Source of the DNA: Kiloniellales bacterium
GTDB taxonomy: Bacteria; Pseudomonadota; Alphaproteobacteria; Kiloniellales; JAKSBE01
Length of the DNA: 64,000 nt
Assembly (NCBI GenBank): GCA_030066685.1
Contig: JASJBF010000020.1
Coordinates: 59,499-123,498 of the forward strand
Direction of reading: 5' to 3'
Positions 1-8,946 of the stretch are shown piece after piece. The position numbers and the translations under genes are program-made. The notes under the pieces are model-generated. The model worked only from the letters and a program-made list of their open reading frames with translations. It was not told the origin of the DNA and searched no databases. Position 1 is the stretch's first letter. Each line of letters begins with the position of its first letter.

Positions 1-948
1 CAGGAATGCACGGGCTGCACGGAATCGCTGCTGCGTTCCTACCATCCGACCCTCGAGCAGCTGATCCTCGAAGTCATCTCGCTCGATTATCACGACACGC
101 TCTGCGTCGGCGCCGGCCGCCAGGCGCTGGACTACAAGCACAAGATCATGGAGGAGCACAAGGGCGCCTACGTCCTGGTGACCGAAGGCGGGACGCCGAT
201 GAAGGACGGCGGGGTGTACTGCAAGGTCGGCGGCGAGACCCAGGTCGACCTGGTCCGCAAGGCTGCGGACGGGGCGGCGGCGATCATCGCCATCGGATCC
301 TGCGCCTCCTGGGGCGGCATCCAGTCGGCCGATCCGAACCCGACCGGCGCCGTCGGCACGCACGAAGTCATCCCAGACAAGACGGTGATCAACGTCCCGG
401 GCTGTCCGCCCAACCCTTACAACTTCCTGTCGACCGTCCTCTACCTCTTGACCTTCGGCAAGCCGCCGGAACTCGATGGCCTGAACCGGCCGAAGTTCGC
501 TTACGGCCGCCTGGTGCACGAGAACTGCGAGCGTCGCCCGCATTTCGATGCCGGCCGCTTCGCCCTCGAATTCGGCGACGAGGGCCATCGCCAGGGTTTC
601 TGTCTCTACAAGGTCGGCTGCAAGGGCCCGGAAACCTATGCCAACTGTCCGGCGATCGGGTTCGGGGACGTCGGCCACGGCGCCTGGCCGGTTGGGACCG
701 GCCATCCGTGCTTCGGTTGCACCGAAAAGGGGATCGGTTTCCACAAGCCGATCCATGCGCTTGCCACCGTCAAGAGCCAGACGCCGCCGACCTCCTATCC
801 CGACATAGATCTGACCAAGGGAACCGGCGTCTCGCCCGGCGCGGCAGCGTTGGTCGCCGGCATTGCCGGCATCGTCGTCGGGGCCGGGGCGATGCTGCTG
901 AAGCAGATGGGCGACAAGCCCGGAAGCCGCGACGCGACGGAGGGCTAG
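1..948 (+). CDS. hybO: [NiFe]-hydrogenase small subunit, 5' end cut by window edge
   Basis: Open from the first base in frame 1, so the Tat signal and first residues lie outside the window. The visible start QECTGCTESLLRS carries the CxxCxE ligands of the proximal [4Fe-4S] cluster. Cysteines for the medial and distal clusters follow (GCKGPETYANC and HPCFGCTEKGIGF). A hydrophobic C-terminal segment (AALVAGIAGIVVGAGAML) followed by Lys is the membrane anchor of group 1 uptake hydrogenases. The subunit passes electrons from the NiFe site to HybA and the quinone pool. hybA follows 3 bases after the stop. Assignment to the Hyb type rests on the hybA-hybB-hybC order downstream. Confidence 0.93.
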   Translation, partial: QECTGCTESLLRSYHPTLEQLILEVISLDYHDTLCVGAGRQALDYKHKIMEEHKGAYVLVTEGGTPMKDGGVYCKVGGETQVDLVRKAADGAAAIIAIGSCASWGGIQSADPNPTGAVGTHEVIPDKTVINVPGCPPNPYNFLSTVLYLLTFGKPPELDGLNRPKFAYGRLVHENCERRPHFDAGRFALEFGDEGHRQGFCLYKVGCKGPETYANCPAIGFGDVGHGAWPVGTGHPCFGCTEKGIGFHKPIHALATVKSQTPPTSYPDIDLTKGTGVSPGAAALVAGIAGIVVGAGAMLLKQMGDKPGSRDATEG

Positions 949-951
949 GCC

Positions 952-1971
952 ATGTCCGTAAGCCGGCGCGACTTCCTGTGCAACGTGGGTGGCGGTGCCG
1001 TGGCGGCGACCGCCGCCCCTGCCGCCGCCGAGGCCGCGCCGCTGCTGGCCCGGCCGAACCTGCCGCTGCCGCCGAAGGCGGTCGGGATGCTCTACGATTC
1101 GACCATCTGCATCGGCTGCAAGGCCTGCGTCGACGCCTGCAAGTCCGCGAACGGCATGCCCGACGAAATCCCGCTGGAGCATAGCGGCTGGAATTTCGGC
1201 CAGTGGGATACGCCGCAGGACCTTTCGGGCAAGACGCTCAACGTCATCAAGGCCTATCGCCAGGGCGACATGAGCAAGAAGGACGTGGAGGAAGACGGCT
1301 TCGCCTTCATGAAGCGGCACTGCCTGCACTGTGTCGACCCCTCGTGCATCTCGGTGTGCCCGGTCTCGGCGATGCTGAAGGATCCCGAGACCGGCATCGT
1401 CACGCACGATCCGGACGCCTGCATCGGATGCCGCTATTGCGTCTATGGCTGCCCCTTCGGCGTGCCGCAATACGACTTCGATTCCCCCTTCGGCGAGATC
1501 CAGAAGTGCGAGATGTGCGAACATCTGCAGGCCAAGGGCGAGATCCCGGCCTGCTGCGACGTCTGTCCGACCGGCGCCTCGCTCTTCGGCCTGGTCGAAG
1601 AGCTGCAGGCCGAAGCGGACCGCCGTCTCGCCGCGGCGCCCGGCAGCCCCTACCAATTCCCGCGCGGCCGTTTGGGGGACGGCCGGCCGACCCACGAGGG
1701 CAAGATCGCGACCTATCAGCCGGCGGTCTACGGCGTCGATGACGGCGGCGGCACCCAGGTCCGCTATCTCTCGGGCGTGGCCTTCGCCAAGCTCGGCCTG
1801 CCCGATCTGCCGAAGTACTCCTTCGCCTCGGTCGGCGAGGGCATCCAGCACACCATCTACAAGTGGTTTATCGCGCCGCTGGTCGGCTTCGGAGTCCTGG
1901 CGGTGTTCGCCCGCCGCCACCTGCGGCGCAAAGCGGACCGGGGCGATCTTGGGCAGGGAGGCGAGGCATGA
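952..1971 (+). CDS. hybA: Hydrogenase ferredoxin subunit HybA with Tat signal and C-terminal anchor
   Basis: 339 residues. The N-terminus has a twin-arginine signal (SRRDFL) and an Ala-rich stretch, so the protein is exported folded with its clusters. Four cysteine groups follow: CIGCKACVDAC, CLHCVDPSCISVCP, CIGCRYCVYGCP and a last CEMC...CCDVCP group, giving four [4Fe-4S] clusters. A hydrophobic segment near the C-terminus (FIAPLVGFGVLAVFA) followed by an Arg/Lys-rich tail anchors it in the membrane, as in E. coli HybA. It links the small subunit to HybB. Its stop overlaps the hybB start (ATGA), indicating translational coupling. Confidence 0.93.
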   Translation: MSVSRRDFLCNVGGGAVAATAAPAAAEAAPLLARPNLPLPPKAVGMLYDSTICIGCKACVDACKSANGMPDEIPLEHSGWNFGQWDTPQDLSGKTLNVIKAYRQGDMSKKDVEEDGFAFMKRHCLHCVDPSCISVCPVSAMLKDPETGIVTHDPDACIGCRYCVYGCPFGVPQYDFDSPFGEIQKCEMCEHLQAKGEIPACCDVCPTGASLFGLVEELQAEADRRLAAAPGSPYQFPRGRLGDGRPTHEGKIATYQPAVYGVDDGGGTQVRYLSGVAFAKLGLPDLPKYSFASVGEGIQHTIYKWFIAPLVGFGVLAVFARRHLRRKADRGDLGQGGEA

Positions 1972-3128
1972 GTCACGCCCCCCTTCGCAGGACTCTTTTC
2001 ACCCCGGTGACGCTGGTGCTGGCGGTGCTGGTTGCGATCGCCGCCTACTACGTCGCGATCCGGTTCATCTTCGGGCTCGGCGCCGTCACCAACCTGAACC
2101 CGGGCTATCCCTGGGGCATCTGGGTGGTGGTCGACATCGTCATCGGCACGGCCCTGGGCTGCGGCGGCTTCGCCATGGCCTTGCTGGTCTACATCTTCAA
2201 CCGCGGCGACTATCACCCCTTGGTCCGGCCGGCGCTCCTGGGCGGGCTATTCGGCTACACCTTGGCCGGCATGGCCGTCATCATCGATCTCGGCCGGTAC
2301 TGGCAGGCCTACAATCTGATGCTGCCCTGGTACGCCCAGCCCAACTCGGTGATGTTCGAGGTGGCGCTCTGCGTGATGGCCTACGTCATCGTGCTCTGGG
2401 TCGAGTTCTCGCCGGCCTTCTTCGAACGCTTCGGCCTGACCGGCCTGCGCCGGCTGGTCCAGCGCTACATGTTTCTGTTCATCGCCCTGGGCGTGCTGCT
2501 GCCCAGCATGCACCAGAGCTCGCTCGGCACGCTGCTGCTGGTCATGGAATCCCAGCTGTCACCCCTGTGGTACAGCCTTTGGCTGCCGCTGCTGTTCGTC
2601 ATCTCGGCGCTGGCCATGGGCTATGCGATCGTCGCCTTCGAGGCGACCGTGGTGTCCGAGACCTTCGACACGCCCTCCGAGCACCATCTGCTGTCCAGGC
2701 TGTCGATCGTCGTCGGCTGCGTTCTGGTGGCCTTCATGGCGATCCGTTGGATCGACCTGCTCGACCGCGGCGTGCTCGCGCTCGCCCTTGCCGGCGATTT
2801 GGACGCCTGGATGTTCTGGATCGAGAACGGGCTCTTCGCCTGTGCCATCCTGGCCTTCCTGCTGCCGGCCGGTCGGGCGTCGAAACGCGTGACCTTCTTG
2901 GGCGCCGCCGCCCTGTTGCTGGGCGGCTCGCTGTACCGGCTCAACGCCTATCTGATCGCTTACGATCCCCCGGGCAACTGGACCTACTTCCCCTCGGTGC
3001 CGGAGCTGATGGTGACGATCGGCGTCTTCGCCCTGGAAGTCCTGCTCTACCTGATCTTCGTCAAGACCCTACCGGTACTTGCGGCCCACGCCTCGGCGCC
3101 GGCCGCCAAGGCCCAACCTGCCGAATAG
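1968..3128 (+). CDS. hybB: Hydrogenase integral membrane subunit HybB (NrfD family)
   Basis: 386 residues from the ATG that overlaps the hybA stop. The open frame extends further upstream, but that part only overlaps hybA. The protein is a string of hydrophobic helices (for example TLVLAVLVAIAAYYVAI and MFLFIALGVLLP) typical of NrfD/PsrC-type quinone-reactive subunits, with about nine to ten spans by eye. It has no cofactor-binding cysteine pattern. Role from family knowledge: takes electrons from HybA and reduces (or oxidises) quinone in the membrane. It ends 10 bases before hybC. Confidence 0.93.
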   Translation: MSHAPLRRTLFTPVTLVLAVLVAIAAYYVAIRFIFGLGAVTNLNPGYPWGIWVVVDIVIGTALGCGGFAMALLVYIFNRGDYHPLVRPALLGGLFGYTLAGMAVIIDLGRYWQAYNLMLPWYAQPNSVMFEVALCVMAYVIVLWVEFSPAFFERFGLTGLRRLVQRYMFLFIALGVLLPSMHQSSLGTLLLVMESQLSPLWYSLWLPLLFVISALAMGYAIVAFEATVVSETFDTPSEHHLLSRLSIVVGCVLVAFMAIRWIDLLDRGVLALALAGDLDAWMFWIENGLFACAILAFLLPAGRASKRVTFLGAAALLLGGSLYRLNAYLIAYDPPGNWTYFPSVPELMVTIGVFALEVLLYLIFVKTLPVLAAHASAPAAKAQPAE

Positions 3129-3138
3129 GAGCCGTCCC

Positions 3139-4845
3139 GTGGCACGTATCACCATCGATCCGATCACCCGCATCGAAGGTCACCTGCGGATCGACTGCGA
3201 GGTCGATCAAGGGCAGGTCGGCAAGGCCTGGTCGTCCGGCACCATGTGGCGCGGCATCGAGCTGATCCTCAAGGATCGCGACCCGCGCGACGCCTGGATC
3301 TATGCCCAGCGGATCTGCGGCGTCTGCACAACCGTGCATGCCGTGACCTCGGTCCGGGCGGTCGAGAACGCGCTCGATCTGCCGGTCCCGCTGAACGCTC
3401 AATACATCCGCAACCTGATCGTCGCCGCCCACGGCATCCACGATCACATCGTGCATTTCTACCACTTGGCCGCTCTCGACTGGGTCGACATCGTCTCGGC
3501 GCTGAGCGGCGATCCCAAGTCGACGGCCAAGCTCGGGGCACAGCTCTCGGACTACAAGGGCAACAGCGAGCCGGAGATCCGGGCGGTGCGCGACCGGCTC
3601 GCGAAGTTCGTCGACAGCGGCCAGCTCGGCGTCTTTGCCTCGGGCTATTGGGGTCACCCGGCGATGAAGCTGCCGCCGGACGTCAACCTGCTGGCGGCGA
3701 CCCACTACATGCAGGCGCTGGAAGTGCAGCGCGCCTGCAACCAGATCGTCACCATTCTGGGATCGAAGTCGCCGCACATCCAGAACCTGGCCGTCGGCGG
3801 CGTGGCGAACCCGATCAATCCGGAGAGCCAGTCGACCCTGACCCTGGAGCGCTTGTACGCCATCAAGGCGCTGATCGACCAGGTCGGCGACTTCGTCAAC
3901 AACGCCATGATGACCGACACCGCGGCGGTCGGCGCGCTCTACGCCGATTGGACCGGGTATGGCGCCGGTGTCACCAACTACCTGTCGGTTCCCGATCTGC
4001 CGCTGGACGAGATGGGCGAGCAGTTCGAACTGCCCGGCGGCTTCATCCCGAATGCCGACGTCGACGCCTTCAAGCCGATCACCAGCTACAAGGACGACTA
4101 CTTCCGGGACGGGGTGAAGGAGGCGGTCAAGCACTCCTGGTACGACTATTCGAACGGCGGCGCCGCGTTGCATCCCTTCGACGGCGAGACCAGCCCGAAC
4201 TACACCGACTTCCAGGACGACGGAAAGTACTCCTGGATCAAGGCGCCGACCTTCCACGACGAGCGCGCCCAGGTCGGGCCGCTGGCGCATGTGCTTTCCA
4301 TGTACGTCGCCGGGCACGAGCCGACCCGGCGACACCTCGGCAGGCTGCTGGACGTCGCCGGCAAGCTCGCCGGCAGCGAGATCCCACTCTCGGCGCTGCA
4401 CTCGACGATCGGAAGAATTGCCGCGCGCACGGTCCGCTGCGCGGTGCTGCTCGAATCCCTGAACAACCAGTGGCAGCTGTTGATGGAGAACATCGGCAAG
4501 GGGGATTTCACCACCTTCAACCGGCCGGAGTTTCCCAAGGGTGAGGTGCGCGGCTTCGGCTATCACGAGGCGCCGCGCGGCGTGCTGTCCCATTGGACGG
4601 TGATCGAGAACGGCAAGATCAAGAACTACCAGGCGGTGGTCCCCTCGACCTGGAACGCCGGGCCGCGCGACGACCAGGACCGGCCGGGGCCCTACGAGGC
4701 CTCGCTGCTCGGCAACCCGGTCGCCGACCCCGAGCTGCCGCTCGAGGTGCTGCGCACGGTGCACTCCTTCGATCCCTGCATCGCCTGCGCGATCCACATG
4801 GCCGATGCGGACAAGAGGCCGATCGTCCAGGTCAAGGCCTTCTGA
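3139..4845 (+). CDS. hybC: [NiFe]-hydrogenase large subunit HybC
   Basis: 568 residues from a GTG start at 3139, with TAGGAG just upstream. An earlier in-frame ATG lies inside hybB and is not credible. The N-terminus ITIDPITRIEGH is diagnostic of the large subunit. The L1 motif RICGVC and the L2 motif DPCIACAIH give the four cysteines that bind the Ni-Fe(CN)2CO centre. The 15 residues after the final His (MADADKRPIVQVKAF) are the extension removed by the maturation protease encoded next. The protein therefore looks catalytically intact. Group 1 respiratory hydrogenase, periplasmic face. Confidence 0.96.
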   Translation: MARITIDPITRIEGHLRIDCEVDQGQVGKAWSSGTMWRGIELILKDRDPRDAWIYAQRICGVCTTVHAVTSVRAVENALDLPVPLNAQYIRNLIVAAHGIHDHIVHFYHLAALDWVDIVSALSGDPKSTAKLGAQLSDYKGNSEPEIRAVRDRLAKFVDSGQLGVFASGYWGHPAMKLPPDVNLLAATHYMQALEVQRACNQIVTILGSKSPHIQNLAVGGVANPINPESQSTLTLERLYAIKALIDQVGDFVNNAMMTDTAAVGALYADWTGYGAGVTNYLSVPDLPLDEMGEQFELPGGFIPNADVDAFKPITSYKDDYFRDGVKEAVKHSWYDYSNGGAALHPFDGETSPNYTDFQDDGKYSWIKAPTFHDERAQVGPLAHVLSMYVAGHEPTRRHLGRLLDVAGKLAGSEIPLSALHSTIGRIAARTVRCAVLLESLNNQWQLLMENIGKGDFTTFNRPEFPKGEVRGFGYHEAPRGVLSHWTVIENGKIKNYQAVVPSTWNAGPRDDQDRPGPYEASLLGNPVADPELPLEVLRTVHSFDPCIACAIHMADADKRPIVQVKAF

Positions 4846-4856
4846 GGGGGCGGGAG

Positions 4857-5339
4857 ATGAGCATCCTGGTCCTGGGTCTCGGCAACTTGCTGCTGTCCGA
4901 CGAAGGCGTCGGAGTGCGGGTCGCCGAGGCGCTTATCACGGGCGGGCGGCTGCCGCCCGACGTCGAGGTGGTCGACGGCGGCACCTCGGGCATGGAGCTG
5001 CTGGAGATCATGATGGGGCGGAGCTTGATCGTCGTCGCCGACGCCATCAGCTCGGAACGGCACCGGCCCGGAGAGATCATCCGGCTCGACGGCGCCGAGC
5101 TCGACCGCTTCTTTCGCCAGCGCATGTCGCCGCACCAGATCGGTCTGACCGACGTGCTGGCGGCGCTCGAGCTCATGGACGCGGCACCCGATCGCCTGGT
5201 GCTGTTCGGCGTCGTGCCGCAGAGCCTTGAACTGGGTCTCGAGCTGACGCCGCCGGTCGCCGCGGCGCGCGACCGCTTGGTCGCGGCGATCGAGGCGGAG
5301 GTGGCGACCGGGCGTGCCGTCGCGCCCGCGGCGGCATGA
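4857..5339 (+). CDS. hybD: Hydrogenase maturation protease HybD
   Basis: 160 residues from the ATG at 4857, preceded by GGGGGCGGGAG. It removes the C-terminal extension of HybC after nickel insertion. The HybD/HyaD fold is recognisable from VLGLGNLLLSDEGVGVRV (first metal ligand Glu), VVDGGTSGMELL, VVADAISS (Asp ligand) and SPHQIGLTDVLAALEL (His ligand). All three nickel-sensing ligands known from E. coli HybD appear present. The C-terminal Ala-rich tail is longer than usual. It lies 11 bases after hybC and is followed within 11 bases by hypC. Confidence 0.92.
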   Translation: MSILVLGLGNLLLSDEGVGVRVAEALITGGRLPPDVEVVDGGTSGMELLEIMMGRSLIVVADAISSERHRPGEIIRLDGAELDRFFRQRMSPHQIGLTDVLAALELMDAAPDRLVLFGVVPQSLELGLELTPPVAAARDRLVAAIEAEVATGRAVAPAAA

Positions 5340-5349
5340 GGGGCGGCGC

Positions 5350-5598
5350 ATGTGCATTGCCATCCCCCGCGAGGTCTTGAGCGTCGACGGCCTGACCGCC
5401 GAGGTCGCGACGGAGCAGGGTTCGAGCACCATCCTGCTGACCTTGCTGTCCGAACCGGTGGCGGTGGGCGATTACGTCACGCTGCAGGCCGGACGCTATG
5501 CGATCGGCCGTATGAATGCTGCGGAGGCCCGCATCCGCCTCAACCTCTTCGCCGAACTGACGGAACTCATCCAGCCCGAGAAGGGACCCGCCCCATGA
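5350..5598 (+). CDS. hypC: HypC/HybG hydrogenase assembly chaperone
   Basis: 82 residues beginning MCIAIPREV, the HypC/HybG signature in which Cys2 binds the Fe(CN)2CO intermediate together with HypD. Start chosen at 5350 because the essential Cys must be residue 2. Central GDYVTLQAGRYAIGRM matches the family's beta-barrel core. It probably serves this hydrogenase specifically (HybG-like). No hypA, B, D, E or F is in the window, so those must be encoded elsewhere. Its stop overlaps the start of the next gene (ATGA). Confidence 0.9.
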   Translation: MCIAIPREVLSVDGLTAEVATEQGSSTILLTLLSEPVAVGDYVTLQAGRYAIGRMNAAEARIRLNLFAELTELIQPEKGPAP

Positions 5599-6107
5599 AC
5601 CCATTCGAGGATGATGTCGGCATCGCAAAGCTCGAAAAACGGCTCGGGCTTCTGCTGCGGCAGTTCAAGACCCTCGCTCCGGGTATGACCGATCTGCCGC
5701 TCTACAACCACAATGTCGGCATCGAAGCGGTCGATTTCATGCCCTTCGGCGGCATGGGTTTCGGTGCCCTGGTGACGCCGTGGTTCATCAACGCCGTCTT
5801 CTTGCCGCTGGAGCCCGTCTCATACAATCCCGATCAGGTCGGCAAGACCGCGACCGTCGAGTTGCCGGCCGGCCAGCGCGGTTTCACGCTCGGCGGTGAC
5901 GAGCCGGTCGGACTCTATTGGTCCCACTGCATCATGTCGCCGCTGACTCAAATCGTGTCGCATGATGCTGCGCTCGTCTTGGCCCGAGCAAGACTGGCCG
6001 AGCTTCTGACCCGGCCCGAGGCGGATGAAGGAACGGAAGCGCGGCCGATCGTCCGATCTCGCCGCGATCTGCTGATCAGCAACTTGGAAGAGCCTGCGCT
6101 TGGCTGA
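5595..6107 (+). CDS. hybE: [NiFe]-hydrogenase assembly chaperone HybE
   Basis: 170 residues, coupled to hypC by an ATGA overlap. Family hallmarks are a short N-terminal helix, LPLYNHNVGIEAVDF, and the GALVTPWFINAVFLPLE segment typical of HybE/HoxT. Known members bind the twin-arginine precursor of the small subunit and delay export until the large subunit is mature. The C-terminus carries the LTRPEADEGTEARPIVRSRRDLL region found in longer members. It is the last gene of the hydrogenase operon, facing a gene of opposite orientation about 190 bases away. Confidence 0.87.
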   Translation: MNPFEDDVGIAKLEKRLGLLLRQFKTLAPGMTDLPLYNHNVGIEAVDFMPFGGMGFGALVTPWFINAVFLPLEPVSYNPDQVGKTATVELPAGQRGFTLGGDEPVGLYWSHCIMSPLTQIVSHDAALVLARARLAELLTRPEADEGTEARPIVRSRRDLLISNLEEPALG

Positions 6108-6301
6108 AAAGCCGCTGCGATCGCGGACCGGGCCCCCGCTTCGAGACCGCTGCCATACCAAGCAGTGTGTTTGACCCACAAGCCTGGACCGGGCTCTTGC
6201 CGAAGCGAAGCTCGACCGGTGGCAGGGAGCGCCTTCTCAGCGGCTTTGGACGGGTGGATTTGACCCCACCCGGGCATAGGTTACGACCACAAGAGCTCCC
6301 G

Positions 6302-7492
6302 CTACCGTGGTTGGACAGCGTTCGCGAGTTGATCGAGTCCCGCCTTTAGCTTCGACCGTGTGCAGGCGATGTTGACCCTGGCAAATCCGGCGCCTTCCTC
6401 GCCAAACGCCTGACCACGCGTGACCGCCCACTTGGCCTCCTTGCGCAGGAACGCCGCTAGGTCATCGGGCTGAAGACCCATTCTCCTGAAATCCAGCCAC
6501 AGCAAGAAGGTTCCCTCCGGTTCGATCAGGTCGACACCGGCGATGCTGTCCAGGTGATCTCTGACCAGAACTACGTTGCCCTCCAGGTAGGCCAGAACGT
6601 CCTCCAGCCAGCGCTTTCCTTTCGTGAACGCGGCTTCCATGGCCACGTTGGCAAATGCGTTGTTCTTGTTGACCGTCAGACGGCTGTTCTCGACCTGAAA
6701 GGCCTTGCGCTTCAGATCATCGGTAACGACGGTGAAGGCCGAGCAGCAGGAGGCGATGTTGAAGGTTTTTGCCGGCGACAGACAGGTGATGCAATTGTCC
6801 GAGTACGCCGTCCCGAGCGACGCGAAAGGCGTGTATCTGCCACCGGAGAAAACAAGATCGCCGTGCATTTCGTCAGTGACGACCAGGACGTCGTGACGGG
6901 CGCAAATGTCTCCGAGCGCGCGCAGCTCCTGCTCCGTCCAGACGCGGCCGACAGGATTATGGGGATTGCACAGGTAGATCATCTTGGTGCGCGGGTCAGA
7001 GGCCTTTAGCTCCAGGTCCTCGAAATCCATCACGTAGCGACCGTTCCTGAGCACCAAGGGATTGGACACGAGCGCGCGTTTGTTCTCGCGGAGGATGTCG
7101 AAGAAATCAAAGAAGACGGGTGGTTGAACGATCACTCCATCCCCTTCGTCCGTGAACAGCGACGCCGCAATGGCCAGGGCATTCAGAATATTCGGTGCGC
7201 GAAGCACATGATTGGTGTCTACGTGCCAGCCATGACGCTCTTTCAGCCAGGCCGTCAGGGCCGGTAGCAAACCATCCGGCAAGGTTTCGTAGCCAAAGAC
7301 GCCGTGGTCGAGCCTTCTTTGCAGCGCCTCGAGGACACAGGGCGGCGCTCTGAAATCCATGTCCGCCACGCCGGCGGCAAACAAGTCAGCTCCATCTGGG
7401 CCCAGGACGATTGGATGAACCTTCAGCGCGGGGACCTCGCGCCGGTCGATGTCCTCGTCGAACGCGTTCGGTTCCCGGCCGCGGTCCTTCAA
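6302..7492 (-). CDS. PLP-dependent C-S lyase/aminotransferase, PatB/MalY type
   Basis: 396 residues of aminotransferase class I/II fold. The N-terminal VADMDFRAPPCVLEAL and FGYETLPDGLLPALTAWLKERHGW are typical of the PatB/MalY cystathionine beta-lyase subgroup. CNPHNPVGRVWT binds the substrate carboxylate region, VTDEMHGDLVF carries the PLP ring Asp, and SPAKTFNIAS carries the Schiff-base Lys. Such enzymes cleave C-S bonds of cystathionine or cysteine conjugates, and some act as transaminases, so substrate is undetermined. It is 40 bases downstream of the desuccinylase-like gene on the same strand and is probably co-transcribed. Confidence 0.85.
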   Translation of the reverse strand: MKDRGREPNAFDEDIDRREVPALKVHPIVLGPDGADLFAAGVADMDFRAPPCVLEALQRRLDHGVFGYETLPDGLLPALTAWLKERHGWHVDTNHVLRAPNILNALAIAASLFTDEGDGVIVQPPVFFDFFDILRENKRALVSNPLVLRNGRYVMDFEDLELKASDPRTKMIYLCNPHNPVGRVWTEQELRALGDICARHDVLVVTDEMHGDLVFSGGRYTPFASLGTAYSDNCITCLSPAKTFNIASCCSAFTVVTDDLKRKAFQVENSRLTVNKNNAFANVAMEAAFTKGKRWLEDVLAYLEGNVVLVRDHLDSIAGVDLIEPEGTFLLWLDFRRMGLQPDDLAAFLRKEAKWAVTRGQAFGEEGAGFARVNIACTRSKLKAGLDQLANAVQPR

Positions 7493-7532
7493 GCTGTGCC
7501 CCCAGGGCCGATGAAATCGACCTCAGCGCTTC

Positions 7533-8531
7533 TCATTCCAAATCCGTCGCGATCTGAAAGACGCAGTCGCCACGCGCCACCCGGCCCGGCGCACGCTTGC
7601 ACAGGACCATTCCGTCGAGCTGAGAACGCACGATCGTCGCTTCGCGCCAGGGTTCCTCGGGATGGTGGATGGCGCCCGTGGCATCACCGCTCTCGACCTC
7701 GTCGCCAAGCTCCTTGAACGGCTCGAACACGCCAAAGTCGTAGGCATAGACCGAACCTTGAACCCGAAGCTCGCGGGTGCCATTGGCGGCATCCGCTTGG
7801 TAGTTCGGCAGCATGCCAAGGAAATGCAGAACGCGCTTGACGCCCCGTTCCGTCAGCGCCAGGACCCAGGGGGTGACGGCGCCACCGCCGCCAAGTTCAG
7901 CCATCAGTGAGATAACGCCCTTGCGCGAGGCCGCAGCCATGGAGGTTCGGTTGGTTGTCTGGCGGCCCCCACTCTTGAAGACCCAGGCATAGGGCGCGTC
8001 GAAAGCCTGCTGAAGCTCGACCAGCGTCTGCGCTTCCGCCGCCGTGACGCCGCGCCCCCGGAGCAGCGTCGGCGCATAGACCAATGAGGACCCGCCGGAA
8101 TGAAGGTCGAGGCAGTAGTCGCACATCGGCATCAGCACCTCTTCGATGTAGTGGGCGATGGCCTGGGTGGGCGTGCCCAGCGGGTCACCTGGAAAGCTAC
8201 GGTTGAGGTTGCCGTCGTCGATCGGCGAGGTGCGCAGGCCAGCCTCTGCCGCCGGGTAGTTGGCCATGGTCAGGATGAGGAGGCGGCCACGGATATCGGT
8301 GGGCTCCAGTTCGCTGCAGAGCTTCGTCAGCGCAATCTGGCCCTCGTACTCGTCACCATGATTGCCGGACATCAGAAGAACCGTCGGGCCATCGCCATTC
8401 CTGATCGTGACCATAGGAACTGGGATCCAGCCATAAGCGCTGCGATGGACCGAGTGAGGCAGTCGCAGGAAACCGGTGTGCTTCCCGTCGCTGTCAAAAT
8501 CGACCTCCGATGTGATCAAGGATCCTGACAT
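7533..8531 (-). CDS. Succinylglutamate desuccinylase/aspartoacylase family hydrolase, DoeB-like
   Basis: 332 residues from the ATG at 8531 (MSGSLITSEVDFD). A longer open frame upstream has unconvincing composition. Zinc ligands are visible in SGNHGDEYEGQ (His and Glu) and DLHSGG (His), with catalytic region LMAELGGGG. The overall pattern GNHGDEYEGQIAL...NLNRSFPGD matches AstE/AspA relatives, closest in my recognition to DoeB, which deacetylates N-acetyl-diaminobutyrate during ectoine breakdown. The DoeB assignment is tentative because doeA, doeC and doeD are not adjacent. First gene of a two-gene minus-strand unit. Confidence 0.8.
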   Translation of the reverse strand: MSGSLITSEVDFDSDGKHTGFLRLPHSVHRSAYGWIPVPMVTIRNGDGPTVLLMSGNHGDEYEGQIALTKLCSELEPTDIRGRLLILTMANYPAAEAGLRTSPIDDGNLNRSFPGDPLGTPTQAIAHYIEEVLMPMCDYCLDLHSGGSSLVYAPTLLRGRGVTAAEAQTLVELQQAFDAPYAWVFKSGGRQTTNRTSMAAASRKGVISLMAELGGGGAVTPWVLALTERGVKRVLHFLGMLPNYQADAANGTRELRVQGSVYAYDFGVFEPFKELGDEVESGDATGAIHHPEEPWREATIVRSQLDGMVLCKRAPGRVARGDCVFQIATDLE

Positions 8532-8851
8532 TCCCCGAACACCACATGACCCCGCAGCTCTTTCAACGCCGGTCTCATAGCAGAGAACAGCCGCGAGCCC
8601 AACGTCGTCTCTCGGCTTTTGGCCGTCCTGACGTCTGCCGAGATCCAACCTCCGCTCCATCCCCGCAGCCGGGCGTTGCTGGCGAATTGGCCGCTTTCCT
8701 GCGGCTCTTTCACCTTCGCATCAAAGGTCGGACGGGAGGAGCAAGGCAGGTCCGGGGCAGCTCCTGATTCATCGGCGACTCAGCCAGGCGATCCAAGACA
8801 CGGACGACGCGGCTGCGCGGCAGTGACGTGTCGACCTGTGGCTCGATCAAA

Positions 8852-8881
8852 CTGCGCTCAATTGGACTCAATTGAGCGCAG
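8852..8881. terminator. 13-bp perfect inverted repeat with 4-base loop, nested in a longer palindrome
   Basis: CTGCGCTCAATTG, loop GACT, CAATTGAGCGCAG. An outer pair (GATCAAA at 8845-8851 and TTTGATC at 8886-8892) extends the dyad. It lies between msrB and the desuccinylase gene, both on the minus strand. It could be a second terminator stem for msrB or an operator for the downstream pair. There is no long T-run. Confidence 0.5.
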
Positions 8882-8906
8882 ATAATTTGATCTCTTCCAT
8901 ATAGAT

Positions 8907-8946
8907 AGAGCAGCTTATCTGCGTTCGAATGAACGCAGGCTGCTCT
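8907..8946 (-). terminator. Hairpin overlapping the msrB stop codon
   Basis: AGAGCAGC (8907-8914) pairs with GCTGCTCT (8939-8946), and inside it CTGCGTTC (8919-8926) pairs with GAACGCAG (8931-8938) around a GAAT loop, with a 4-base bulge. The stem begins at the msrB TAG on the minus strand, the usual place for a terminator. The T-tract is poor. Confidence 0.55.

Noticed and set aside
3061..4797. 578-codon minus-strand frame opposite hybC
   Set aside because: An antisense shadow caused by GC-rich codon bias. hybC has every diagnostic motif on the plus strand.
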